This document shows positions 45,647 through 56,964 of a DNA stretch of 64,000 bases, one piece after another. The stretch is from Flaveria trinervia (taxonomy: Eukaryota > Streptophyta > Magnoliopsida > Asterales > Asteraceae), in contig CM046454.1 in NCBI GenBank assembly GCA_025506515.1, positions 32,662,465 to 32,726,464 on the forward strand, written 5' to 3'. Within the stretch, counting starts at the first letter, position 1, and the number at the start of each line of letters is the position of its first letter. The notes beneath the pieces were generated by a model. The model was not told the origin of the DNA. It worked only from the letters and a program-made list of their open reading frames with translations, and ran no database searches. The position numbers were made by a program, and so were the translations under genes.

Positions 45647-48542
45647 CTAGTTAGCTTTGGAGACCCAAACCTTTTTGGTTTTGGGACTGACTTTATCAAC
45701 AGATTAACCATAGCTGGTTTCTTATGATTAACAGCTGATGAAGATGGAGATGGTGCTGAAATGGATTTGGGCCTGGAATTCCTCTCCAGTGTTTGATCAC
45801 ATGGGTTTCAAGTTGGTTAACTCTCCCCCAAAGATGCTGAACCATCATAACAAGCTGTGTCTGATTTGAAGCTCGAGCTTTCAGTTCATTTGACACTCCA
45901 GAGCTTGTTTTTTATGAGTTCCTGTGACCCACCATTTCCTCCTTCTTAGACTTCACAGACTTAGTCTTATGTTTATCATGAGGAACAATATCAGCTGTCT
46001 TCTGATAAATCGCATCCTTCTTAGTGGATTTGGGTAAGGCCTTGGGTTTATCAGGTTGAGATGATTGTGGTACAAACTTGGTCTCAAACTCAGTTTTCAT
46101 TTTATTTATTTCTAGTTTAATGAGCTTATCCCTTTGGAGCTTTAAACCTTTTTGTACCAACATTCATCAGATAGATGATTGAATTTACCACAAATTTCAC
46201 ATGGTTTATTCTTCATCTTGGACATCTTTACTGCTGAAGTGGGAACTACTAAAGGTGTGATCTTGAGTACTTTCCTCCTATCAGTACTAGGTACTAAAGG
46301 ATTTGTAACAGCTGAAGACTGGTAATTCAACTGTTTTCCATCCGTCCTAATAGACTGTTTGATGGATTCCTCAACAGTTGTTAGTCCTTGTATTTCAACT
46401 GATTTGGAATGCTTTTTAGATGTTGGGTCTCTTTCAGTACTTGAGGTACATTGAGGAACAACATCTGAAGTACTCAGCTTCATATGAGTCTTAGTAGTTA
46501 GACCATCAGTCAAATTATTTGTTGAGATCTTAACACTAGTTTCATTCTCTGATCTTAACATCAGCTTCATATGACTCACACGATAATGTGGTTTGGAGAT
46601 TGCTTTCACTTTTTCAGACTTAACTATGGAGTTAGGAGTAAAGTCTGTTGGTGGAGCAGGATGGTTGTAACCAATGCCAAACTTCACATTTGAAGCAGTT
46701 TGCTTGCTAAGAAGCATTTCAAATCCCTTGCATGATGAGACCCAGCGTTCACACTCAACTTGGGTCACTGCATGTTTTTCTTTGAGACTCCTGTGGTCTT
46801 CCAGAATAACCTCTAGCTTGGCCTTTTCATCATTTAATTGGCATTTAAGCTTATAAATCTCATCACTTTTACTGTTAAGAGCAGACTCATGCTTAGCTTT
46901 TCTTTTGAAAATGGTTTTCTCAAGCTCAAGTTTTTGATTTATTAATGCTACATTTGCCTCTCTAATAGAGACAAAGGCAGCTATGCATGATTCAGAACAT
47001 AACTTGGCTTTAGCCTGTGAAGATACCTGAGTTAACTGTGAAGATAATGCATTTGAACAGGAACCCTCAGTAGACTCCAAGGCCATGAGAGCAAGATTTC
47101 CAAAAGGGTTCACCACCATGTTGACTAGCACCAGCATAGTATTGCTCAGTGTGACCAGACAAGTTATCAGGTAAACTACTCTAGTCAACAACTCCAGGTG
47201 TGAAGAAGCTGTGATGAGGTTGTGATTGAGATGGAGATGGTTGAGGTTCTGGTGGTGCATGAGATTGTGGTACAATAGGAGCTTGAACTTGATTTGACTG
47301 TGGCATATATTAGCAGGGATAAGGATATGGCATTTGACCCTGAGGAACAAAATATGCAGGAGATTGAGGGTGTGATGAATGACTAGAACCAGCAGAGTGT
47401 TGCCCTTTGAACTGTGAATTGTTATTTGGAAAAGTCAAAAAGGGTGCAGAAGTGTTAGATCCAGTTGATCTACACTCTCTTGCAAAGTGTCCAAGCCTGT
47501 GGCATTTGTGACACTTCAACTTGCTCTTGTCAAAACCAACTTTGGTTTTGTCAGAGAGTCCAGGAAATTTCCTGCCAGTTCTCTTGTAGAATTTCTAAGA
47601 TCTGATATTGATCAAGGCCATTTGGCTCAAAATATCCATCTCTTCTAAATCATCATCAGCAATGCCCTTCAAATCATCCATGATAAAGCATAGATTGTCA
47701 CTATTATTACCAGAATGACAATCAACACTCACAAAGGCATGATTAGAATTGTTTGAGGTGAAATCAATATGCTCATCATATTGGCATTCTGATCCTGCAT
47801 ACTCTGACTCATGACTTACCAAGGCAGTGTTTCCTGGTACAAAATCATCAGTGAGCTTTCCAGATGATGATAGTTTTCGTTTCTGTTTTATCTCTCTCTT
47901 AAATGTGAGCAATTTCCCATGGAGTTGGGTGAGAGATAGTTTGTCCAAATTTCCACTGGAGCGTAGGACAATAGTATATGTGTCCCATCTCTCAGGCAGT
48001 GATCTGAGAAATCTGTTATTCATCTGGCTATTTGTGTACTCATGTTTGACCATTTTTAATTCAGAGATCAAACAAGAGAACCGCTCAAACTATTGAGTCA
48101 GTGTCTCACCCTTCCTATGAGAGAATGTCTCATATTGTTGGGCAAGGATTTCTCTATTATTTGCCAAGACCTCATGTGTTCCTCCAAATTGTTCTTTCAA
48201 GGCATTCCAGAGGTCATGGGAAGTTTCATAATGCATTAGCCCAGAATAGATTTCATTGGGCAGTGCCATGGCCAGAATTCCATGGGCTTTTGCATCAATC
48301 TCAAACAATTTCTTATCCTCATCTGAGTATTGCTCCCTCCTCTTCGGAACCATTTGATTGGTTTCCGGGTTATTCACCATAGGCTTGTGGTGGACCATGT
48401 ACCACTGATGTCCAACAACCTGAGCTGTTAACAGACAGGTGATGGAGCATTCGTCGTTGCCATATGTTGTACTCATCCTAACAAGCATCGGAGGCTTGGT
48501 TGAGGAACCAGTATTGTGAGGATCATTGGAAGGAGTAGTCAT
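45647..48542 (-). pseudogene. Gag relic of A, copy 1
   Basis: ATG 48542 (MTTPSNDPHNTGSSTKPP). The N-terminal domain and UBN2-like region (LRSLPERWDTYTIVLRSS near 47990) are followed by a TAA near 47595, the knuckle CHKCHRLGHFAREC near 47500, the in-frame TAG at 47183-47181, a coiled-coil-like region (CSESCIAAFVSIREANVALI near 46980), a second knuckle CEICGKFNHLSDEC near 46190 and the final TAG at 45649-45647 after KKVWVSKAN-type sequence. Frameshifts occur near 48470, 47110 and 45700. Confidence 0.88.
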
Positions 48543-48757
48543 TTTAGGTCCAAATACAATTTAATTCAAGCTTTTAAAAGATTTTACACACACCACCACA
48601 GACTCAATGAATACCAATAATAAATCTCAGGATGAATGACCAAAAACACAAAATTCAATCTCTATAACCGTTTCTTGCAACAATGCTAATTCAATCAAAC
48701 TTGGATCTTGGATAGCAGTTTCAATGATCAATTATTAGCTCGATCAATGATGAACCG

Positions 48758-48769
48758 GCTCTGATACCA
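48758..48769 (-). other. Primer binding site of A, copy 1
   Basis: TGGTATCAGAGC on the minus strand, two bases from the partial LTR. The leader 48543-48757 holds no gene. Confidence 0.9.
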
Positions 48770-48771
48770 TT

Positions 48772-49069
48772 TGACAGGATCAGTGATTTCAAGTTTGATG
48801 GATTAGAGTGTAATGCAGCGGAATAAGAACAAGAATTAGACAAATTATAGCAAGAATTTGATATTCGTATGCATTATGAACAAATACGGTTGTAAAGAGA
48901 GAATATATTTCTATGAAAAGGAATGTTCAATAATATCAAATGTTTCTGCTCAATCATTCACCATTACAATAAGGTTGACACTCCTTATATAAAGTGCAAT
49001 CACTGCTGATATCACGGGATAGTGACATCTGGCAGATTTGTTACAAAAATAACTAAAACTTAACAAACT
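48772..49069 (-). repeat. Partial 5' LTR of A at the duplication junction
   Basis: 298 bp equal to 55458-55756, including the TATA region near 48980; cut at the junction with RNase H sequence. Confidence 0.9.
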
Positions 49070-52000
49070 CATCAGCACTAGGAACAAATTTTGGATCAAT
49101 CAGACCTTTTTCAAAACAATCTCTAATAAAATGGTGTCGGATTTAAATATGTTTAGTCCTAGAGTGCTGGACAGGATTCTTGACAATACAAAGAGCTGAA
49201 GAGCTGTCCATTAACAATGGGGTCTTAGTCTCTGTTATGCCATAATCCAATAATTTGTTTTGAAGCCAGAGTACCTGAGATGTACAGATTGCAGCAGCAA
49301 TGTACTCTGCTTCAGCAGTTGATGTAGCAACTGAGGTCTGCTTCTTACTCTGCCAAGAAATCAAGCAGTTGTCTAAGAATTGGCATCCTCCAGAAGTGGA
49401 CTTTCTTGTCAACTTACACCCTGCATAGTCACTGTCAGAAAAAGCAACCAATTTACCAGAATGTCTAGTAGAATACCATAAACCTAGAGATGGAGTGCCT
49501 TGCAAATATCTAAAGATCCTCTTGACTGCAATCAAATGAGACTCCTTAGGTGCAGCCTGAAATCTAGCACAAACACATGTAGCAAACATAATATCTGGTC
49601 TAGAAGCTGTTAAGTACATCAAGGACCCAATCATACATCTGTAAAGTGTTTCATCAACCACTTTACCTTTCTGATCTGTATCCAGTTGTGTGGTGTTGCA
49701 CATGGGAGTAGAACAGGGCTTACACTTTTGTAAATCAAACTTTTCCAAAAGATCTTTTGTGTATTTGGACTGATGAATGAAAATTCCATCAGCCTTTTGT
49801 TTGATTTGCAAACCCATAAAGAACTGTAATTCTCCCATGGCAGTCATTGCAAACTTCTATTTCATCAACTTTGTAAAGGCATCACAAAACTGTGGATCAG
49901 AGGATGCAAAAATAATATCATCTACATAAATTTGAACAAGTAGATTTGCTGCCCAGCTTTCTTAATGATAAAGTCTTATCTATGGAGCCTCTAGTGAAAT
50001 TATTTTCCAGAAGAAAGTTTGATAATGTCTCATACCAGGCTCTAGGAGCTTGTTTCAACCCATAGAGAGCCTTATCAAGCTTATACACCCAATTAGGATA
50101 TTTATTGTCCTCAAAACCTAGTGGTTGACATACATAAACCTCTTCTTTAATTTTCCCATACAAAAATGCACTTTTGACATCCATTTGAAAAACTTTAAGG
50201 TTGTGATAAGCAGCATAAGCTAAAAACAATCGAATTGCTTCCGGTCTGGCTACAGGGGCAAAGGTTTCATTATAATCAATGCCTTCCTCTTGTGAAAACC
50301 ACTGTACAACCAGTCTAGCCTTGTTCTTAACAATAAGCCCATTTTCATCAGTTTTGTTCCTAAACACCCATTTAGTGCCTATTGCACACTTACCTGGAGG
50401 TAGAGGAACCAGATCCCACACTTGCTGTATCTTGAACTGAAGAAGCTCAAGCTGCATGGCTTCAACTCATCCATTGTCCCTTAAAGCAATGTGATAGTTC
50501 TTTGGCTCTTGCTGACTAATGAAGAGAGCAAAGAAGCAAAAATTAAACAATTGACTTCTTGTTGAAACGCTGGCATTGATATCACCAATGATTGAGACAT
50601 AGGGTGATTTTTCAGATCTTGGTACACAATAAGCTATGCAAGTGTTTGTAGCAGGCTCAGCAGCAACAGACGATGATGGTGAAGCATTTCCTTGAAACCA
50701 ATCAGTAGATGGTAATTCAAAGGAAGTTGAAGTTGTAGAAATCTCATCAGCATTTGTTGTGGATTGTGCTACTGAAGCTATAGGAACATCAGGTCTAGCT
50801 GAATCAGGCAGTTGATCACTAAACTTGAAAAGGTGATTACTGATATCATCATCATCATCATCATCAGTAACACCAGATGAATGACTAGCTACAGAAGATG
50901 ATGGATTCATATGATCTGCAACAGCAGGTGGTTGATAAGGAACATATTGCAGAATGTCCAGATCAAACAACTCCACAAGGTTTTGTGGAATTGTATCCTT
51001 AGGGGATTCATTGAACTTCACATGCAAGGTTTTTTCAACTATCTTTGTCCGACAGTTGAATACTCTATAAGCCTTGCAAGTGGATGAATACCCAACAAAA
51101 TACCCTGCATCCACCTTAGAATCAAACTTTTGGAGTTGATCCTTTGTGTTGAGAATGTAACAGGGACACCCAAATGCTCTAAAGAATGAAATCAAAGGGG
51201 CTAAATAATGTAAAACTTGATAAGGAGTTTTCATCAACCTCGGCTTTACTAAGGCTATTCTGTACATAGCAGGCTGTATTGACAGCTTCAGCCCAAAAGG
51301 TCAGTGGCAGACCAGAATCAGTCAACATGGACCTTGCAGCTTCAATGAGGGTCCTGTTCTTTCTCTCCACTACTCCATTTTGCGCTGGAGTCCTTGGGAT
51401 GCTATACTGCCTCTTGATCCCTTTGATCAGTAAAACTCGTCAAGAGTGTGGTTTCTGAATTAGTACCATTGTCACTCCTCACACACTTAACTGGTAGGGA
51501 ATACTACTCTCAACGTGTACAAAAGTTCATAATGGACTGAGCAGCCTCATCCTTTGAATGCAAGAAGAAGGTCCATACATATCTAGAGTAATCATCGACA
51601 ATTACCAGACAATATTTCTTCTTTGCCATACTCATTACCTTCACAGGACAAAAAAGATCCATGTGTAGTAGTTGTAAGCAGGCATTAGACTTGGATTCTT
51701 CTATGGTTGGGAATGAAACTTTATGTTGTTTCCCTTTTAAGCATGCAGTGAAGATTTCATCACAATTGAACTCCTTTATTGGAAGACCTCTCACTAAACT
51801 CTTGTGGATCAACTGATTCATGTTTTTGAGATTAACATGACCCATCCTTCTATGCCACAGTTTAGATTCTTGGAGAGAGGCCTTGGAGAACAAGCATGGA
51901 TGGCCTCTTAACTCAATATTCTTTGACAGATCCAAGGCATATACTCTTCCTATCCTGTTAGCCTTTAGGAGAGTATTATCATCCAGTACTTTGTCAATCA

Positions 52001-52328
52001 GGCTCAGAACCTTGGAAGACAGAATCCTACAGTTCTGGCTTGTGAAAAGAGCAACATGTCCTTTGTCACACATCTGACTGACACTCAACAGATTGCATTT
52101 GAGATTCTCCACATGGTTGACATCATCAAATCTAATATCTCCATTAGACACAAATCCCTTTCCAATGATGTAACCTTTAGCATCATTTCCAAATGAGACA
52201 AATCCCTTCTTTCCCTGAGAGTAATCATGAAGAAGAGAGCTGCTCCCAGTCATGTGCATGGATCCTCCACTGTCCACATACCAGATGCTTCTTTGGCATG
52301 CTGAAGAACCCTGTACAATCATAAGAAA
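49070..52328 (-). pseudogene. Pol relic of A, copy 2, lacking the RNase H end
   Basis: Same domains as copy 1 with fewer shifts: PR-INT N-terminal part 52322-51510 open over 270 codons; integrase tail and linker 51267-50467; RT 50457-49918 (180 codons); RT end to RNase H 49847-49143 (234 codons, from MTAMGELQFFMGLQIKQK). RNase H is cut after NPVQHSRTKH and a following point stop; the last codons and the pol stop are missing at the 49069/49070 junction. The TGA for Trp near 50469 is shared with copy 1. Confidence 0.9.
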
Positions 52329-55226
52329 CTAGTTAGCTTTGGAGACCCAAACCTTTTTGGTTTTGGGACTGACTTTATCAACAGATTTAACCATAGCTGG
52401 TTTCTTATGATTAACAGCTGATGAAGATGGAGATGGTGCTGAAATGGATTTGGGCCTGGAATTCCTCTCCAGTGGTTTGATCACATGGGTTTCAAGTTGG
52501 TTAACTCTCCCCAACAGATGCTGAACCATCATAACAAGCTGTGTCTGATTTGAAGCTCGAGCTTTCAGTTCATTTGACACTCCAGAGCTTGTTTTTTATG
52601 AGTTCCTGTGACCCACCATTTCCTCCTTCTTAGACTTCACAGACTTAGTCTTATGTTTATCATGAGGAACAATATCAGCTGTCTTCTGATAAATCGCATC
52701 CTTCTTAGTGGATTTGGGTAAGGCCTTGGGTTTATCAGGTTGAGATGATTGTGGTACAAACTTGGTCTCAAACTCAGTTTTCATTTTATTTATTTCTAGT
52801 TTAATGAGCTTATCCCTTTGGAGCTTTAAACCCTTTTTGTACCAACATTCATCAGATAGATGATTGAATTTACCACAAATTTCACATGGTTTATTCTTCA
52901 TCTTGGACATCTTTACTGCTGAAGTGGAAACTACTAAAGGTGTGATCTTGAGTACTTTCCTCCTATCAGTACTAGGTACTAAAGGATTTGTAACAGCTGA
53001 AGACTGGTAATTCAACTGTTTTCCATCCGTCCTAATAGACTGTTTGATGGATTCCTCAACAGTTGTTAGTCCTTGTATTTCAACTGATTTGGAATGCTTT
53101 TTAGATGTTGGGTCTCTTTCAGTACTTGAGGTACATTGAGGAACAACATCTGAAGTACTCAGCTTCATATGAGTCTTAGTAGTTAGACCATCAGTCAATT
53201 ATTTGTTGAGATCTTAACACTAGTTTCATTCTCTGATCTAACATCAGCTTCATATGACTCACACGATAATGTGGTTTGGAGATTGCTTTCACTTTTTCAG
53301 ACTTAACTATGGAGTTAGGAGTAAAGTCTGTTGGTGGAGCAGGATGGTTGTAACCAATGCCAAAATTCACATTTGAGGCAGTTTGCTTGCTAAGAAGCAT
53401 TTCAAATCCCTTGCATGATGAGACCCAGCGTTCACACTCAACTTGGGTCACTGCAAGTTTTTCTTTGAGACTCCTGTGGTCTTCCAGAATAACCTCTAGC
53501 TTGGCCTTTTCATCATTTAATTGGCATTTAAGCTTATAAATCTCATCACTTTTACTGTTAAGAGCAGACTCATGCTAGCTTTTCTTTTGAAAATGGTTTT
53601 CTCAAGCTCAAGTTTTTGATTTATTAATGCTACATTTGCCTCTCTAATAGAGACAAAGGCAGCTATGCATGATTCAGAACATAACTTGGCTTTAGCCTGT
53701 GAAGATACCTGAGTTAACTGTGAAGATAATGCATTTGAACAGGAACCCTCAGTAGACTCCAAGGCCATGAGAGCAAGATTTCCAAAAGGGTGTTCACCAC
53801 CATGTTGACTAGCACCAGCATAGTATTGCTCAGTGTGACCAGACAAGTTATCAGGTAAACTACTCTAGTCAACAACTCCAGGTGTGAAGAAGCTGTGATG
53901 AGGTTGTGATTGAGATGGAGATGGTTGAGGTTCTGGTGGTGCATGAGATTGTGGTACAATAGGAGCTTGAACTTGATTTGACTGTGGCATATAATAGCAG
54001 GGATAAGGATATGGCATTTGACCCTGAGGAACAAAATATGCAGGAGATTGAGGGTGTGATGAATGACTAGAACCAGCAGAGTGTTGCCCTTTGAACTGTG
54101 AATTGTTATTTGGAAAAGTCAAAAAGGGTGCAGAAGTGTTAGATCCAGTTGATCTACACTCTCTTGCAAAGTGTCCAAGCCTGTGGCATTTGTGACACTT
54201 CAACTTGCTCTTGTCAAAACCAACTTTGGTTTTGTCAGAGAGTCCAGGAAATTTCCTGCCAGTTCTCTTGTAGAATTTCTAAGATCTGATATTGATCAAG
54301 GCCATTTGGCTCAAAATATCCATCTCTTCTAAATCATCATCAGCAATGCCCTTCAAATCATCCATGATAAAGCATAGATTGTCACTATTATTACCAGAAT
54401 GACAATCAACACTCACAAAGGCATGATTAGAACTGTTTGAGGTGAAATCAATATGCTCATCATATTGGCATTCTGATCCTGCATACTCTGACTCATGACT
54501 TACCAAGGCAGTGTTTCCTGGTACAAAATCATCAGTGAGCTTTCCAGATGATGATAGTTTTCGTTTCTGTTTTATCTCTCTCTTAAATGTGAGCAATTTC
54601 CCATGGAGTTGGGTGAGAGATAGTTTGTCCAAATTTCCACTGGAGCGTAGGACAATAGTATATGTGTCCCATCTCTCAGGCAGTGATCTGAGAAATCTGT
54701 TATTCATCTGGCTATTTGTGTACTCATGTTTGACCATTTTTAATTCAGAGATCAAACAAGAGAACCGCTCAAACTATTGAGTCAGTGTCTCACCCTTCCT
54801 ATGAGAGAATGTCTCATATTGTTGGGCAAGGATTTCTCTATTATTTGCCAAGACCTCATCTGTTCCTCCAAATTGTTCTTTCAAGGCATTCCAGAGGTCA
54901 TGGGAAGTTTCATAATGCATTAGCCCAGAATAGATTTCATTGGGCAGTGCCATGGCCAGAATTCCATGGGCTTTTGCATCAATCTCAAACAATTTCTTAT
55001 CCTCATCTGAGTATTGCTCCCTCCTCTTCGGAACCATTTGATTGGTTTCCGGGTTATTCACCATAGGCTTGTGTGGACCATGTACCACTGATGTCCAACA
55101 ACCTGAGCTGTTAACAGACAGGTGATGGAGCATTCGTCGTTGCCATATGTTGTACTCATTCCTAACCAGCATCGGAGGCTTGGTTGAGGAACCAGTATTG
55201 TGGGGATCATTGGAAGGAGTAGTCAT
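52329..55226 (-). pseudogene. Gag relic of A, copy 2
   Basis: ATG 55226 (MTTPSNDPHNTGSSTKPP) to TAG 52331-52329. First part open for 150 codons, a stop near 54774, UBN2 part 54755-54279, knuckle CHKCHRLGHFAREC near 54195, TAG at 53867-53865. The same frame continues after it (MSGHTEQYYAGASQHGGEHP, coiled coil), with a shift near 53575, then 53198-52596 with the second knuckle CEICGKFNHLSDEC near 52880, a TAA (from Gln) near 52596, and KKVWVSKAN-TAG. The protease frame follows in phase. Confidence 0.9.
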
Positions 55227-55443
55227 TTTAGGTCCAAATACAATTTAATTCAAGTTTTTAAAAGATTTTACACACACCACAACAGACTCAATGAATACCA
55301 ATAATAAATCTCAGGATGAATGACCAAAAACACATAAAATTCAATCTCTATAACCGTTTCTTGCAACAATGCTAATTCAATCAAACTTGGATCTTGGATA
55401 GCAGTTTCAATGATCAATTATTAGATCGATCAATGATGAACCG

Positions 55444-55455
55444 GCTCTGATACCA
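55444..55455 (-). other. Primer binding site of A, copy 2
   Basis: TGGTATCAGAGC on the minus strand beside the complete 5' LTR. Confidence 0.9.
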
Positions 55456-55457
55456 TT

Positions 55458-56227
55458 TGACAGGATCAGTGATTTCAAGTTTGATGGATTAGAGTGTAAT
55501 GCAGCGGAATAAGAACAAGAATTAGACAAATTATAGCAAGAATTTGATATTCGTATGCATTATGAACAAATACGGTTGTAAAGAGAGAATATATTTCTAT
55601 GAAAAGGAATGTTTCAATAATATCAAATGTTTCTGCTCAATCATTCACCATTACAATAAGGTTGACACTCCTTATATAGAGTGCAATCACTGCTGATATC
55701 ACGGGATAGTGACATCTGGCAGATTTGTTACAAAAATAACTAAAACTTAACAAACTACTGAAATGTTCACAACTACTGAGAACATATCAGAGTGCTAAGT
55801 ATAAAACATAAAACTACTGATACGAAACTACTGAAACTACAATAACTAAAGAACAAGCTCTTCAGTCGTTTTACAAAACTACAGAAAGGAAAACATTAAA
55901 CTACTGAAAGAAAACCGTCACAACCACTGAAGAAGACCTCTTCAGCTGTTGTGACAACGACTGATACTTGGTCTTCAGCACTTGTCTTCAGACATTGTCT
56001 TCAGCACTTGTGTCTTCAGACTTTGTCTTTAGCACTTGTCTTCAGACTTTGTCTTCAGCACTTGTGTCTTCAGACTTTGTCTTCAGCACTTGTGTGTTCA
56101 GACTTTGTCTTCAGCACTTGTGTCTTCAGACTTTTGTCTTCAACTGTTGTGGACTTCAGCAGTTATTGTGACGTCTGTGGGACTTAAGGTTTATCTGATC
56201 CGGCTCATTGGTTCTTTTGGTCAAACA
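55458..56227 (-). repeat. 5' LTR of A, complete (770 bp)
   Basis: Begins TGTTTGACCAAAAG at 56227 and ends GATCCTGTCA. The TATA region near 55666-55684 (TATATAAG on the minus strand) is flanked by CACTC/GAGTG arms. Array at 55971-56140. Confidence 0.92.
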
Positions 56228-56785
56228 ATATGTAACATCTGGAGAGGTTTGGATGTTGAGTTTATAGGCTTGGACTTATAAGACGCTCTGTGTTGCTTTC
56301 CCTTCAAACATGCTGAGCAGTGATCATTTGTTGCAAACTTCTTAGATGGAAGTCCAATTACATGATTTCCTGCTACAAGCTTGTTCATGTTCTTGAAGTT
56401 TGAATGATGGAGACGCCTATGCCATAGCTAGCTTTCATGATTTGATGCCTTTGCCATGAGGCATGTTGTTTCAGTTGAAGGATCAACTTGAGACATATCC
56501 AATTTGTATACATCTCTGTCTCTCTCAGCTGTAACAAACACCCAATCATTGCTTATCTTGAAACCTGGCTTCAAAACATAACAGAATGAATCATCAAACA
56601 GAACAGAATAAGATTTGTCACATATTTGAGATACGCTTAAAAGATTAAAGTTCAACTGTGAAGAAAAGTTGACTTTATCAAAGCTTATTATCTCATTGGA
56701 TACTGTTCCTTCACCGGTTATTTTTCCTCCAGCATCACCACCAAAGGCGACTTGAGTTCCATCTTTTGACTTAAAGTCTTGTAAC
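56228..56785 (-). repeat. 558-bp duplicated segment of B, right copy
   Basis: Better preserved copy of 36589-37146, continuous with the upstream protease of B. Confidence 0.9.
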
Positions 56786-56920
56786 AAGGCAGAATTGCCC
56801 GTCATGTGCCGACTACACCCACTATCCACATACCATGTATTGATTGGTCTTTTTGGGCGTACCTGCACTACAAGAAAGTTAAGTTGAAATATCTACCCAA
56901 GCCGAAATGGTCTTGGGCAT
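56228..56920 (-). pseudogene. Pol relic of B, N-terminal part: protease and GAG-pre-integrase
   Basis: The stretch 56868-56428 is open (146 codons): NTWYVDSGCSRHMTGNSALL carries the copia protease D-S-G, followed by VAFGGDAGGKITGEGTV, LNFNLLSVSQICDKSYSVLF and the start of the pre-integrase domain. A TAG near 56428 (WLW changed to a stop) and further changes follow to the A insertion. It continues in the left part of B (36588 downward). Confidence 0.88.
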
Positions 56921-56964
56921 TCCAAATTTATTAACAATTTTAAATTGTTTATAATGGAGATTTT

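Larger units (their letters stand above)
42392..49069 (-). repeat. Tandem duplication in A, copy 1
   Basis: 6,678 bp from RNase H through pol, gag, PBS and part of the LTR, directly repeated as 49070-55756. The junction reads ...TAACAAACT (LTR) then CATCAGCAC (RNase H); both source sites share only CT. Confidence 0.9.
49070..55756 (-). repeat. Tandem duplication in A, copy 2
   Basis: Direct copy of 42392-49069 (6,687 bp). Most differences are single-base indels in short runs; shared nonsense changes show that both descend from one already mutated element. Confidence 0.9.
37147..56227 (-). mobile_element. Element A: copia element with ORF3 and internal 6.68-kb tandem duplication
   Basis: On the minus strand from the right: full 5' LTR (56227-55458), PBS, gag, pol to RNase H, then a junction at 49069/49070 into a partial 5' LTR, a second PBS, gag and pol, spacer, ORF3 and 3' LTR (37841-37147, end trimmed by about 40 bp). 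The simplest reading is one element of about 12.4 kb in which RNase H-to-LTR was duplicated in tandem, not two insertions. It lies in pol of B. Its right LTR end touches ATATGTAAC. Confidence 0.88.

Noticed and set aside
49070..56227. A second independent insertion of an A-type element
   Set aside because: Shared nonsense changes, a single junction inside LTR and RNase H, and lack of its own 3' LTR and ORF3 fit an internal tandem duplication better.
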